Shown here: piece by piece, positions 1-11,880 of the stretch
Layout: every line of letters begins with the position of its first letter
Position numbering within the stretch: the first letter of the stretch is position 1
Program-made: the position numbers and the translations under genes
Notes under the pieces: model-generated
Seen by the model: only the letters and a program-made list of their open reading frames with translations
Told to the model about the DNA's origin: nothing
The model's database searches: none
Assembly: GCF_031143425.1 (NCBI RefSeq)
Contig: NC_090444.1
Location: 1,534,738,782 to 1,534,802,781, forward strand
DNA length: 64,000 nucleotides
Direction of reading: 5' to 3'
DNA from: Pleurodeles waltl
Taxonomy: Eukaryota > Chordata > Amphibia > Caudata > Salamandridae

Positions 1-198
1 TTGCTGCATGCAGCATTAGCCACTGCAAAAATCTGTATACTCCGTCACTGTCGGTCGGAGATTTCTTCATCCCCGGAAGAATGGATCATAGCCATGACCT
101 GCACGGCCACGCATGAAAGAATCATCTACAACCTGAAAGACCAAGCTCAAATATTTACCCAGGAGTGGGCCCCCTTCCTCACTGGGGGACGATCGTAG
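1..198 (+). CDS. L1-type LINE ORF2, C-terminal end (partial)
   Basis: The frame is open from the first base and ends at a TAG after 65 codons, so only the tail of a longer protein is inside the window. The residues resemble the extreme C-terminus of L1 ORF2, the endonuclease/reverse transcriptase that copies L1 RNA into chromosomal DNA. Useful landmarks are the LLHAALATAKICILRHCRSE helix and the segment NLKDQAQIFTQEWAPF. No catalytic motif lies in this part. The call is supported by what follows: a long pyrimidine-rich 3' untranslated region and an AATAAA/A-rich end at about 1000-1037. Assignment to L1 is from recognition of the tail and the layout; it is not a host gene. Confidence 0.7.
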   Translation: MLHAALATAKICILRHCRSEISSSPEEWIIAMTCTATHERIIYNLKDQAQIFTQEWAPFLTGGRS

Positions 199-1037
199 AT
201 CACCCGAAACCATAAGCCCTCCTCTCCCACCCCCACTTTCCTCCTCCTCTCCTCCCCTTCCCTACTCCCCTCTTTTTTCTTTTCTCCATTCTTTTCCCTC
301 CTCACTAGTCCCCCCTTCTTCCCTTCTTTCTCTTTTTTCTCTTTCCCAATATCACCAGAGACTCGATACTGGTCCCTCCTATTTCCTTTAGCAGACTCCT
401 TTTGCAGACTCACCTTTCCGAGCAATTGGTAGGACACTTAGTAATAAGCTGGAACTGGCCGAGTGAAGACAAAAGATCTAAGCCCCAATCTCCTGATTGC
501 GCGATTCCCTTGACAATGCACTACCCTAAGGTATACTACCGTTTTGACGCTATGACTCTCAAGGCAAAGATACCCGGCCTGGCACGGACGGCCCATGGTA
601 AATGCGCCCTGTGACCTGTTCCCAATCCAGGTGTCGACACGGTACGGAGCCTACCCTCTACCTTCAGGGGGCCAGATGACTCAGTACTCATGCCCACGCC
701 ACCCGGCTGGCTTGCTTATTTGCTTATCTTCCCTACCTTCTTTTACTCTCACCCCGAGGGTCTTATAACACAACATTTTGTCTACTTCCCATCTCTTATC
801 TCTTATCTCTATCTACACCTTTTCTTTTACCCGCTCCCTTTTCCCGTTTGACTTGATCAGCACAATATGTTTTTCAAACCACAATTGACAATATCCCATT
901 GTCCTATCTGTTCTCCCAGTTCTCTGATTTATTGTATACAATTGTTTACAAGTACTGGGACTTCGATCCCATTTGGGTTTTGTACTGTATTGCAGTGTTC
1001 ACAATAAAACCTTAAAAAAATAAATACAAAAAAATCA
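1..1037 (+). mobile_element. L1 LINE, 3' end with 3' UTR and poly(A)
   Basis: The ORF2 tail (1-198) is followed by about 800 bp of 3' untranslated sequence. It contains a strong polypyrimidine tract at about 214-350, i.e. a polypurine tract on the other strand, as many L1 3' UTRs have. It ends with AATAAAACC at about 1001 and an A-rich run to about 1037. The element continues left of the window, so its 5' end and target duplication cannot be judged. Orientation is plus, opposite to the host gene. Confidence 0.7.
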
Positions 1038-4000
1038 AGTGGGAAGCTGCACTTTTGTGAGCAGAAAGGGTGTGGTGGGTTATAATGTTAAATAGCTGAA
1101 GCCAGGGCGGATGTCTGGTGCCTCTGACCTTTCTCTTATTACAGTTGTGAGGCAGATTTTGAATTGACTAACTGAAGACTGAAAATACAAGATACTTTTT
1201 CAACACATTGCTCAGGCTGAGAAAGTTGTAGAAGAGGAATATAACAACATCTGGAAATATTTACAATAAAGTTTGTGTCCTTCCTGGCTCATGACTCATA
1301 AACCCTATCTCAGAGTCCCTAATATCAGGTTTGACACCCCTTGTCCCGCACATCTTGGTCTAGAACTTTAGGTATATCAATATATTATCTATCATACTGA
1401 ACCATCTCCAACTTGGATGAAACTAGTGTTCAACACTTTTTTAAAGATTAAATGATGAAATGGCTAGGCAACTGGAAAGCAGATAACTTTTTTTCTGAGA
1501 CAATGGAGCTGCTCTGAGGCTTTGGAACTGATGTGGGCAAGAAATAGTTTTATATTTGTGCTGATTTACTGATCATGAAGCAAAATTGGTTGTGCTGGAC
1601 ATTAGGCAACTTCTTAATTATACAGAGTTGGTTGTGTCCTCAAAATCACATACCAATTTAGTTATTTTAGTTATTTTAAGTACCTGCTACTCATTTGAAA
1701 GAGCTCTCTGGTTGAGTTTTCAGCCGCTCGAATTATACCAGTGAAATATATCGTTTTTTCAGATTTAATCAAATTTTTATAATAAAGAATCAGCTGCCTA
1801 TATTTAACGTTTTCCTCCAGGGAGTAAGAAGCTCTCCAGACCTTTTCCTGTCTTCTGCACTTTTTCTTAGTATCTCTGGGCCATAGACCGGGATCTAATT
1901 GTTTTCAACTTGCTTAAAGGGACACGTTTGTTTATAGCAGTGCGAAGCATAAGTGGCAGTGGCACCATTAACCTTACTAGAGAGAAAAGGTGTTGAGGTC
2001 ACCAGGTTAGTCTTCAAATCAGTAAGATTCGTCCTACCCCATGCTGGCACCACATTAGTTTGGGGCATGATGGGGGCCGGAGGCAGGTTTAGAAAACCTT
2101 AGAGGAAAATGAAAGTGTAGAATTTTGTGGTCAGACCAAATGACTTCCGGACAGTCATTCACTTCAAAACCGGCAGTATTAGAAAAGATGCCATCCAGCA
2201 TATGACTAGCAGTATGCGTCCGAATATTTACCCATTGTTTCAGACCAAAGTCAGGAAGTTATCACACAGAGCATTGTGTCACTGTTACTACTCTCCGCAA
2301 GATGGGAATTGAAGTTTCCCAGTACCGTAAGGTTTCCAAGGGAGACACTTCTTTCTAAGAAGTTGACAAGGGACTCAAGAAAGCTGGATTTAGGACAAGG
2401 GCCTATAGAGCAGTATTTCGTAAAGTGTGGTATGCTGGTTTGCTTTGCATCAGAGAGAGTGCTCCAAAGTCAGAAATGACTGCTGGTTTAAGTAGGAAAA
2501 GTAAAAAAGTCTTTATAGACAACTGCTAAACCTCCCCCTCGTTTGTGGTTTTAGTGATTTGGAAAGTGCTGAATACTTAAGGTATCAAAGGACTCATAAT
2601 TTGGCATATGATATAAATATTTGCAAAGGCAGTGGTATGGTAATGGATCTAAACATATTAAGGGAGCAGTCTATTTCTGAACTTGGGGGGGGGAGCTATC
2701 TCACTGGATGCATGCGGACTCACAGATCCAAAATTAACCAGTAATTTCTTAATTTTATCTTCACAAAAATCTGAAACTTTAGAAGAAGGCAACATCTCGA
2801 GATTGCAAGAATTAGGTTGCAAGATGAATTTAGCAAAATTCAAAAATTAATGCAGAGCATTCTTTGCCATATGTTTTGTGCAAAAAATTGGACTGAGCAG
2901 AATAGGGGGATATATGCGTATATGCTTGTACTCTAAAGCATCTTTGTTGCTCCATTTTTTCCAGCTGTTCACAGACCCTTCTTTCTCTGGCAAGGTCTGA
3001 AGAAAACCAGGGGGATCGATGGTCAATGTTTGTGCTAACATCCACCCAGCCAATTTCAGGAAGGGAAGGAGGATTCTAAGCAGCTGACTGCAACTGGGAG
3101 GATAAAGGAAGTCAAAAAAACTACTAAATGGGGCCAGAAATGGGGAACCTCCAGAATGGATGGGGTAAAGGCTGTACTGATACCCCACATGCCGCCACTG
3201 GCACCTGATACACCATCTTGGAAGAGGTGCCGTGATGGCTGGTATTGCACCGAGGGCCCGACAGCTGTGGAATGGGCAGTGCTGGGCCAGCCGTGGAGAT
3301 TGTCTGATTCTCGGCTCTGGAGCCTAACTTCATCATGGGCTTCCACAACCTAAAGACAATACATTTTCAGCTATATTCATCTCCTCTGCTGACCTTCTCA
3401 GCCAGCAAAGGAGAATATGTCAAAAATAGATATAGATGGGCATAACACTTTCTTCACTTAAGGAAAGGGACAATTCACAGTAGTCTAATAAGAAGCAGTT
3501 TAATTTTGAGACTAAGGGCTGCTATCTTAGAATCATTCTCAGAAAAATATATGTAGGTTCACAAGCTGAAGCAAGGTCAACTAAATTATCAACCTATATG
3601 ACACAGATACCATTGACAATTAATTTCTGCATAGTTTTATGGAGGTCATCTCTTCTATAAACCATATGAGAAATATATCTAAGTACAGGAAAATGCCATT
3701 TTGTAAATCACAACATCAGCGCCCAAATTCTGCTCATGTGAACATGTTGTTCCATGTTACACATCCATTCTAGTTCTGCTGCTACTACTATTGCTAGGTC
3801 TATGCAAGCTATAGTAACTGTTTGATTTCAGATGTTAACTCTTGCTCCGAACCTATCATCTTCATTTGATCTATGGCTTGTTTCATGTACAACAATTTGT
3901 TTTGATTGATAATGGCTCACTTTCCTGGAAAGTGCTCTGGCTTCTCCCTTCGAGAATAATAATAACAATATAGAAACAAGTATTGAAGTTCCTGTCACAT

Positions 4001-4574
4001 AATAATCCTCGATTTATACAATCTGAATCTTATTGCATTAAGAGTATTTGGTTAGCTAGGCTTAAGAAGACCCTCCTTGGAGCATTCTTCCTGCTTTCCG
4101 TAAGCATGCCTGGTAAGGATCGCATGAAGCTAGTTAAGCACTTGATGCTTGTAGACTAGGGCAGCAAAAACATGGCCTAGTCATTCAGACTTTACATTAT
4201 TTTGATTATAAATATTATACATTAAGAAGTATTTTTCTATGTAATACATTTTAGAGTCTATTCATAGGTAAATGTCAAAACTTCACAAAATGCGCACATT
4301 GTTTAAAGGCCTATTTTGAAGGATGCAAGGAAAACAACGTGAAGGAGCTGTCGGGCAGCGGTTTTTAAATATTTCTACGAGGCAAACAATAGGACTGCAC
4401 GCTTACATGTAGATGTTGGTGTGCCCTTTTAATTTAGTTATTTGTTTTTAAAGAATTTCTGTCATTTTGAAAATATCGTATCACGTTTGCATTCGGGGAA
4501 TAAAGAGAACATTTTATAAAAACACTTCTCATCTTGGCATATTCATAGTCATCCAATTCCATGCATGTACTTAC
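1038..4574. other. ARHGEF10 intron sequence, no gene seen
   Basis: This is the intron following the last visible ARHGEF10 exon (donor GT at 4573-4574, minus strand). I looked for the next DH-domain exon and did not find it. The stretch is AT-rich. The more GC-rich island at about 3060-3350 gives overlapping short ORFs on both strands but no domain I recognise and no convincing splice pair. It is probably old, unrecognised repeat. Confidence 0.5.
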
Positions 4575-4754
4575 AGAGGCCACAAAAACATCACCAATCA
4601 TTTCAACTGAGTCCCACTCTGACACACGGCTAGCCAGGGCTATCTGGAAAAGTGAATGACACTGAAGAATCTCCTTAATTCGGTTGAAGACCATTTTAAG
4701 TTTTCTCTCACTTAATAACTTTGGTTCCATTTCTGAAAGTGGCCTTTCATATTC
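4575..4754 (-). CDS. ARHGEF10: ARHGEF10 exon, DH domain part 2
   Basis: This is a 60-codon, phase 0-0 exon of a Rho guanine nucleotide exchange factor, which loads GTP onto RhoA-type GTPases. On the minus strand it starts after a ...GATTTTCAG acceptor and ends GCCTCT|gtaagt. It encodes the middle of the DH (RhoGEF) domain: EYERPLSEMEPKLLSERKLK at its start, then the helix ILQCHSLFQIALASRVSEW, ending GDVFVAS. These blocks match ARHGEF10 as I know it. ARHGEF10L is the main alternative; the linker encoded by the exon at 56286 favours ARHGEF10. The reading frame is intact, and a 142-bp intron separates it from the exon at 4897. The following exon is outside the window or not recognised. Confidence 0.92.
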
Positions 4755-4896
4755 CTGAAAATCAGGGGAAAAATAGAAACATTTCATACGAAGTCTTTTA
4801 GATGCAAAAAGTTTATGCTGGATAAGAATTATATATAACATACATTTTTACGTTTTTCTGCAGACAAAATGTTACTGTCATCAAATGTACAAATAC

Positions 4897-4974
4897 CTCC
4901 AAAATTCTCTTCAGAGCATCCACATAGTTCTTTTCACTCTCCACAATGGATCCAAGAATGTACCTTCTTACAAC
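4897..4974 (-). CDS. ARHGEF10: ARHGEF10 exon, start of DH domain
   Basis: This is a 26-codon, phase 0-0 exon. On the minus strand it follows the acceptor TCCAAACAG and ends TTGGAG|gtattt. It encodes the opening helix of the RhoGEF domain, beginning VVRRYILGSIVESEKNY and ending DALKRILE. This is the conserved region (CR1) of DH domains that contacts the GTPase switch regions; the glutamate in the IVESE segment sits where the CR1 glutamate is expected. It joins in frame to the exon at 56286 (…GLSQQQ|VVRRYILG) and to the exon at 4575 (…RILE|EYERP). The upstream intron is 51,311 bp and the downstream one 142 bp. Confidence 0.92.
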
Positions 4975-7200
4975 CTGTTTGGATTTAAGAGAAAAGTCAG
5001 TGTCATATACGAATAACTAATGGATATGAATTTAATTGTGATTGGAGAAATACATCTTCATTGAAGTGAGGTTAGGCACTACCTTTGTATTTATGAAACC
5101 GATATGCAATATCGTGTTTCAAAATAGTTAGCTGGCTCGTATAATTCTGGCAAAGACAGGCAAAGCACCCATTGTGAATGTGCTGCCTTGGGAGCACAAG
5201 GAGAACGTTTGCAGAATTGGCGGTGACAGAACTTTCTGCAACTAAACGCCGCAAAAACTGTGGTCGTACTTTTTGTTCTGGCATCAATGGTGTTGCCATC
5301 CTCACAAATAGTTCTTCTAATTTCAAATGGGATGCTATATTCTATTATAGCAAGCCTCCTTATCTGGCAGAAGACATCTCAGTTGTTGGCCTGGCAGGTC
5401 TCAGATGCAGTTCGAAGCAAGTAAATACAGAACTAAGGACTGGGAACCCAAAGCATCCCAGGCAAATTTTGGCAGACCACCCCCCATGGTGCGCACAGAG
5501 CATGCTTGACGACTACAATGAGGCGTGGAGGATCAACCCCTCAAGAAAATTTGGGAAAAAAATTGAAAAAAGTGGTGCATTCTACAACACATTGTTCATT
5601 ATTTATTCAACTTCATTAGTTTTTAAAACATAGTAAATAATGACCTCACAGTGCTGCAGGATACGGCAATCTTTATTGAGGTTCTTCAATGATTTCCTCA
5701 CCACCACCCTCTAACAGTGCCTCTCATCTCCCCATTGCCTCTCTCTCACATGTATTTTTTTTTTATATATTTCCTTTCTTACCAGCGTAGGGTGTGGGAG
5801 CATTTTACATCACACACTCAGAGACAATGAATCATATGTGTGTAAATCAGTGTATAGAAAATGTTGCCAAAGGGGACTTCAAGGTGTAGGATTCACATGT
5901 TATCCATACTAGTAGGATTTTTTTTTTTAACAGTGCTTGGTCTGAGGGAACATAAACTCAGGATTCCGAACATAACACTATGGTTAGGGTTGACTTTACT
6001 AATAACAATTTATTTCCAAACAAAACCTTTTTAGCAAAATTGGTATGATCAAGGACTGAGGAGAAAAAACATAACTTCTTAACCTGTAACATGCAGTTAG
6101 CATGCAGCTCTTTGATGGCAAATCATAGTTCGCTGTGGTATATTATGACTGTAACTTATGAACTGCACCGTAACAAAAGGAGCTCTGGGACAATAGCTGT
6201 ATCCCACTGAGCTATGCACATAAAATACTGTTTTGTGATCTGAGTAGTACACATTTTTCGCAGGAGGCATATTAAACCACAATTCTACTGAAGATGAGTC
6301 AGAATTGCTACTAGACAAAACCCCATCTCTCTCCAGCAGGCATATTAGTCACCATAGTTATCTTGGCACTTTTATTGTTGCCTGAAAACTGTTGGATATA
6401 CAAGGAACTCTGCAGTGCTTTTAAAACTGTGGCACTGCTACAAAACTGGCCCCAGTAACAAAAGAGGCCCCCACACTCTTTCGTCCTCCTGGGGAAATGC
6501 TCATTGCCTGGTATGTCCCGTCCAACCTTGGCTACTACAGCCTGCAATTCCCAACCTGTTGACATCCTAAAGACACCCACCTAAAATGAATTTCCTCTGC
6601 TAGTTCGTAAGTTAATATTTGTTGTAGAAGTTTCAGCTAAGCATGTGCGGTTAGATTACCCTGAAGTCTCACCTAATTGCATTATCTTCTGGTTTTCCAC
6701 AGTTTATCCCAATGTGAAACTGAATTCCACTTAAAGGAGCCTAATTCCTTGCACTCCATGAGTGCTGCACACAAATATTAATTCAAATATATTACACTTC
6801 TGTCTCCCATTTAAGCCTTTCTCTCTGCAATGATATAGAGAAAGTTGAGATGGGCAAGACATAAGAATAACGGGGAGAGCTGAGACAAAGGTCTTGCTTG
6901 GCTCTAAGAGCCTGTGCACGAGCTGAGCTATAAAAATGTGTGGCATGTAATGCATGCAGCAAACATTGTATACAAATATGATAGTCTCTTCAAAATTCAT
7001 AAAGTGAAGTTCTTCAAAATGCAGAAGCATTTCACCTTATTATATTAAGTCAATGTACTGTGAAGATTTATAAAACGTATCTGAGCTTCTTGTAGCTTAA
7101 CATTGCTAGGATATAATTGTAAGTCTATTTAGGACCTTGATTGCTTAATGTAATTTGGCAACACTGTACAACTCACACGGTTGGAAGACTACCAAAACTA
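4975..7200. other. Intron sequence, nothing recognised
   Basis: The segment is AT-rich and non-coding. Short ORFs occur on both strands at about 5072-5633 and 6097-7030. None shows a recognisable domain, and none fits the ARHGEF10 reading frame or splice phases. No terminal repeats or target duplications were found here. Confidence 0.45.
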
Positions 7201-7214
7201 ATTGGTTTTAATAT

Positions 7215-7558
7215 AGCCCCCGTAGCAGGCTATGCAGACCATTAGAGGCCCACTCCAGCGTTGAAGGCCTGAGCCAAAGGCGAGGGCCTTTAAAAAGGGA
7301 GCGGGACTTTAATGTCAGTATAGCCTAGCTACGGAGGGCTTTAAGGCTATTAGAAAGTTGTGCCACTAGAGGGCAGAATGTTCTAATGAATAAAACAAAA
7401 GCCTCATGAAGCCCGATGAGATTGGAATCTCCTCGGGCCTTGCTGTGAACGAAAAATTGGAATGTTGGAGCTTCGGGCTTCTACCAGCCATTAGAAGTCT
7501 GGAGCACTCTATTGTCTTAAATGGAGCTCCCAACATTCCAACGTTCTAATAATTGTTC
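7215..7558. repeat. Dispersed repeat candidate with internal inverted segments
   Basis: This is a GC-richer block in an AT-rich background. It contains short inverted segments: TTGGAATGTTGGAGCT at about 7457 and its near complement AGCTCCCAACATTCCAA at about 7525. AAGCCCGATGAG and CCTCGGGCCTT also recur in related forms. The sharp compositional edges suggest a short non-autonomous element, but I could not define terminal repeats or a target duplication. Confidence 0.35.
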
Positions 7559-8207
7559 TTAGGAATTCTTTATTGTTTAATACTGATAGTCATCCACACA
7601 AAGGCTGATGTGTGATTGTTCTTCAGATTTTCCATTCAGGCTTCCAGAACTCTATGTTAAATAAATATCCAGTTCCGACCTGAATATTTTCTACTGGCTC
7701 AAATTGTGTCTTTACTAGGTGCTCCACTGAATTCTTTGCCTGCTCTGACTTTTAGGGCTGTTTTATTTAACATGTTGCCTTTTGTACCGCTGTTCTGTAC
7801 ATGGTATCTACATCATAAAGTCGCTGAACAATAGGAGAGCGAGGTGGATCTTAGTCTATCTTCTCAGTGTCTTTCCCTTTTGGGGGGTGATGTAAGGAAT
7901 CAATTTCCGGACATGATGTTGAGGCTTCCTGGAAAGTCTTGATTGGTTTGCTTACATGAGTAGGAGATCTCTGGCTCATCTTTATCCTTCTCTGATTTGT
8001 AGTAGTAAAACACAAGTTTATTAGTTAATTAAAACCATACAACTTTCCTTCCACATAAACATTTAACAGAACAATTTTAGTGCAAAAAGGCAATTACAGT
8101 TCTTTAGCTTTAGGTGAAGTGGTTAGTGAGTTTTTCTTCTATATACAGATTTTAAGAAAGGAACATACTGGTGCTATGAGTATTAATAATGAGACAACAG
8201 AACAATC
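7559..8207. other. Intron sequence, nothing recognised
   Basis: About 650 bp of AT-rich sequence between the 7215-7558 repeat and the LINE poly(A). No ORF, terminal repeat or tandem structure stood out. Confidence 0.4.
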
Positions 8208-11200
8208 TTTTTTTTATTTTTTTTATGTAAAATGAATACAACGCCGGATAAAATCCTATGTTTAAAATGAAAAGCTATATGAGATATCGTTCCCCCGAGA
8301 TATTTAACGAAAACAGTGGCAGACAACGGAGACATTGGTAAAAATAAGACAAAGTGGGGGGAGGCCTTCCATCAATTTTATCTACCCCTACTTACGTCTG
8401 ATTGTTGAAGCCGGACTTTATTATGACACGAGCTAAGCAACTCTGTGAACTACATAGGAGCCTTCCCTTCTTTAGGATATACGAAGCAGATTATATGAAT
8501 TTCGCTATCGTTTCCGCCCTCCCTCTATCTGGACATTTCGAGAGGACGTGGTTTTATGAGTGAAAATTTCCAGAAATTGAACCAGCCTAATGTTCAATAT
8601 AGTATTTTGAGGGTTAAAGGCTGCAATTAGTGCTTGTCTGCAAGATCTAATTCTTAAGACGTTAAATTCTTTTTTCAGCAAGAGTCTCCTTTCGGCCGCC
8701 AGGGCTGGACAAATGCAGACCACATTCATCAGGTTTTCATCTGCTAGATGGCAGAGACGGCACTCCTGGGAGTCTGCTTGCCGCTCCTTCATCCATTTTG
8801 GCATGAGGTCTAAGGTAGGGACCTCACCCAGCCTAAGTCTGAGAAAGGATTGCTTGATTTTCCGTGAGTACGGGCCCGCCATAAGTGGTGATTCTTTAAA
8901 TGTTTTGTAGGAGTTAAGGATCAACCAACTATGTCCCCTTTGGGACAATGAGGTCTTGTCTTCTAGCCGGCTCTGTAATTTACTCGCTTTATTCACTACT
9001 TTATTGAAAATGGGGATGGGTAAGGCCCTGTTCCATATCTCATCTAATTTCAGAAGACTCTTACTCTCTTCTAGGAATTTTATGTAGTTGGAGTTCCCTC
9101 TTTCTAGGATAATTTCCTGCCAGACTAGATTGGCTAAAGACCCCTTTGAAGCGCGGCTCAATTTGTAGCAGCATTTAATGTATGCCGCCGGTCGGGCTAA
9201 CGACTGTTTGACCAGCATGAATTCCAGTCTGACCTGGGCTGGCGATGCACGCCCAGGTAGCCGAAAAACAAGTTTATAGGTTTTTATCAGAAGCTTTTCC
9301 AGAAGACCTACTTCCATCCCCCTCATTATTTCGGTCCCATAGGTGATAGTTGGAAGAAGCTTCGCTCTCATTACAGCTGTTAATGGGTTCAGAGCATGAC
9401 CACAGATTGAATTTGCTAGCTTACAAAAGGCGTAAGTAAGGGCCTGCGTTTTGTTTTTTATTGCTTCTTTTTGTGCCGTGTAATTACCTCTAGCATCCAC
9501 CACCAATCCTAGGTATCTGTATGATGTTACTTCCTCTAGGGTTTTCCCATTCATATGCCATTTACCTTGGGTGGATGGCCTGCGGTTTAAGGTAATCATT
9601 TTAGATTTTTTATGATTAATTTCTAAATCATTGGAGCCTGAGTATTCTTCTAATGCCTTTAACAATTTCTGCATTCCTATTCTGGTATTACTGATTAGTA
9701 ATAGGTCATCTGCATATAGTAGGTTGGATACTTGTTGGCCGCCCAGTGAGGGAGAGTGGGATGAGTGACCATTTAACTTGGTGGGGAGGTCTGCTATGTA
9801 CAGGTTAAAGAGTGTTGGGGCCAATACACAGCCTTGCTTCACCCCCACTGTTGTTTTGACTGCCCTGGATAGGTGAGAGCCATCCCCAAGTTTAACCTTC
9901 ACCCAAGTATCAGAGTATATCATTATGATGGCATTAAAAATAGAATGTGGCAGCCCCCACTGAAGTAGTTTGGCCCACAATTTACCGCGGGAGACACAGT
10001 CAAAAGCAGCTTTAAAATCAACAAAACATAAATAGGTTGGAGTCCCCTTTGTTTTTGCTCTGTTTATAATCAAGCCTAGCCCCATAAGATTTGTTAATGT
10101 TCCTTGGTGCTTGGTGAACCCGGTTTGATTGAAGGGTAGAATATTGTTATCTGTGATCCAGGCTTCTAGATGTTTTAGCACACAGCAGGAAAAGTATTTT
10201 AGGTCAACGTCTAAAAGAGAGATTAGTCTGTAGTTGCTTGGGGAGAGCACGCACCCACCCTTATATATGGGGTGGATTACTGAGCCTTTCCAGGATGCCG
10301 GGACGTTGCCTGTTGTGATCACGTCATTAAACATTGCTGCCAGGAAATTGGCCCATCTTTCTGTTTCTTGTTTAAATAGTGCTTGCGGTAAGCCATTGGG
10401 GCCGGGAGCGCAGTCTATTCGTGACTTCCCAATGATTTTTAGTAATTCTGGTGCCGTAAATTTCAAAGGTTCCGGGATGTTGGGATCCCAGCTAATCATG
10501 TGCGACTGAATTTGAGGGCCTTCTTCGATGATCCGTTCTTTTAGATGGGACTTTAAATGGGCTACCCATACTTCCTCTGTTATGTTTGCGTTATTGCCTG
10601 CTTTTGCGCCATTGTCTATTATATTGATGATTTTCCAAAATCTTTTGGAATCAGATGTTTTAGTCGCAAAATGTAGTTTGGCCCACAGGACCTCTTTTTG
10701 GGCTTTTTTAAAGGTCCATAGATCCCTTTTGTACAATTTCCTTTGCTCTTTCAGGGCAGTTAGTATTGATACATTATCTGGGGATTTACGTAGAGACCTT
10801 AGTAGTTTCCCTACAGCTGCTTTCCTTTTGCGCACTTGCAGCGGTAGAAGTGAACTTTGGCGATGATTCAATTGCGCTCCCTTTCTTGTGTTACATAAGG
10901 AATCTTTTTTAGTGAGATCTAGGGCAAAGTTCTCCCAGACTGTTGTCAGCTTTGACCCACTTGTGGTATTTGATTCTAGTTTTCGTAGGGCCTCTTCTGC
11001 CTGGGTTTTGATGGTGTCTGAGGACCATTTGAGTCGCTTTAGATTTTCGGTGCCTAGTGTCCCGTTTAGGGCTGCCACTTTCTCCGGTTTTTGCGGTGAT
11101 GCACAGATCCCCAATACCTGTGGCTTATGGTCGCTTTCCGTGCGGTCTATGATGGTGAAGGTGTTTACTAACTTATATAAAGCAGGGGACACTAAAGTGT

Positions 11201-11880
11201 AGTCTAGATAGGAGACTGATTTCCCGGAGAATCTTGTCCATGCCGGTGGGATATCGGGGCATTTCCGTCCGTTTAGCGCGAAGAGGCCTACTAATTCACA
11301 GGTGCGTATAAAACTCTCCCCTATTTTGTCTTTCCTGAGTTTTTTGGGGATGGTTTGGCTAGGCATTCTTGCCACTGTTTGGGTGTGATCCTCACTGGGG
11401 ATGTGAAATAATCTGAGATTGAAATCGCCCGATATTAACCAGAATGCTGATTTTACTGTACCTTTTATCCTTAATATTTGCGTTAAAAATGTATTTGCTT
11501 CGATTTTTTTATTTTTAGGATTGATGTATGTGTTGACCAGAATCAATGGCTCCTGTGTGTTTTTCCCCCAATCGTCTAGCTGGAGAAATTGGAAAGGTTC
11601 GTTTTCCTCCTTACGCTCAGAGATTTTTACTAAAAGGCTGGTACTAATGTAGATGGCAAGGCCTCCCTTTGGCCTACGGGGCCTATTTGTTTTCGTTGCT
11701 GGGTTATGATATTCCATGAATCCGATTATCGGTATTGATTCCATTGCCCAGGATTCCTGTATGAGTAAGATGTCAAAAGTGCTGAAAAAATGTATTACTG
11801 CGGGATCCTCCAGTTTTGACCGAAGGCCACCGAGCAGATGGATAAAATGCCGTGATTTAATCTCCCAACATTACGTTTAG
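8208..11880 (-). mobile_element. 5'-truncated non-LTR retrotransposon (LINE) with open ORF
   Basis: The element runs on the minus strand. Its 3' end is a poly(A) seen as a T-rich run at about 8209-8227 on the plus strand, preceded by a 3' UTR of about 280 bp. Coding sequence extends in frame a little upstream of the first ATG (11744), through residues reading FDILLIQESWAM, to a stop at about 11874. The endonuclease therefore lacks only its first residues. I found no clean target duplication. The clade is uncertain: an APE endonuclease, a YADD reverse transcriptase and a C-terminal cysteine motif occur in several LINE clades. Confidence 0.85.
8505..11744 (-). CDS. LINE ORF2-like endonuclease/reverse transcriptase, 1079 aa
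   Basis: One uninterrupted frame of 1079 codons. The N-terminal part is an APE-type endonuclease that would nick target DNA: SGDFNLRL near residue 105 and SDHKP near residue 205 are its catalytic blocks, and the QES motif lies just upstream of this ATG. The reverse transcriptase follows: motif A FVDFKAAFDCVS, motif B GVKQGCVLAPTLFNLY, motif C LLYADDLLLIS at about residue 680. Near the C-terminus is a cysteine/histidine cluster (CRLCH...CICP), as in other LINEs. The true start is probably further 5' and lost by truncation. An intact frame of this length in otherwise decayed DNA suggests recent insertion. It acts on its own RNA; nothing indicates a host role. Confidence 0.85.
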   Translation of the reverse strand: MESIPIIGFMEYHNPATKTNRPRRPKGGLAIYISTSLLVKISERKEENEPFQFLQLDDWGKNTQEPLILVNTYINPKNKKIEANTFLTQILRIKGTVKSAFWLISGDFNLRLFHIPSEDHTQTVARMPSQTIPKKLRKDKIGESFIRTCELVGLFALNGRKCPDIPPAWTRFSGKSVSYLDYTLVSPALYKLVNTFTIIDRTESDHKPQVLGICASPQKPEKVAALNGTLGTENLKRLKWSSDTIKTQAEEALRKLESNTTSGSKLTTVWENFALDLTKKDSLCNTRKGAQLNHRQSSLLPLQVRKRKAAVGKLLRSLRKSPDNVSILTALKEQRKLYKRDLWTFKKAQKEVLWAKLHFATKTSDSKRFWKIINIIDNGAKAGNNANITEEVWVAHLKSHLKERIIEEGPQIQSHMISWDPNIPEPLKFTAPELLKIIGKSRIDCAPGPNGLPQALFKQETERWANFLAAMFNDVITTGNVPASWKGSVIHPIYKGGCVLSPSNYRLISLLDVDLKYFSCCVLKHLEAWITDNNILPFNQTGFTKHQGTLTNLMGLGLIINRAKTKGTPTYLCFVDFKAAFDCVSRGKLWAKLLQWGLPHSIFNAIIMIYSDTWVKVKLGDGSHLSRAVKTTVGVKQGCVLAPTLFNLYIADLPTKLNGHSSHSPSLGGQQVSNLLYADDLLLISNTRIGMQKLLKALEEYSGSNDLEINHKKSKMITLNRRPSTQGKWHMNGKTLEEVTSYRYLGLVVDARGNYTAQKEAIKNKTQALTYAFCKLANSICGHALNPLTAVMRAKLLPTITYGTEIMRGMEVGLLEKLLIKTYKLVFRLPGRASPAQVRLEFMLVKQSLARPAAYIKCCYKLSRASKGSLANLVWQEIILERGNSNYIKFLEESKSLLKLDEIWNRALPIPIFNKVVNKASKLQSRLEDKTSLSQRGHSWLILNSYKTFKESPLMAGPYSRKIKQSFLRLRLGEVPTLDLMPKWMKERQADSQECRLCHLADENLMNVVCICPALAAERRLLLKKEFNVLRIRSCRQALIAAFNPQNTILNIRLVQFLEIFTHKTTSSRNVQIEGGRKR

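Noticed and set aside
3056..3353. Overlapping ORFs on both strands in a GC-richer patch
   Set aside because: No domain, no fit to ARHGEF10 phase or sequence, and overlapping frames on both strands point to composition rather than coding.
5072..5633. ORFs just upstream of the ARHGEF10 exon at 4897, on both strands
   Set aside because: The exon at 56286 joins perfectly to 4897, leaving no room for an extra coding exon, and no domain was recognised.
8713..11652. Plus-strand ORFs across the LINE
   Set aside because: They are shadows of the 1079-codon minus-strand frame.
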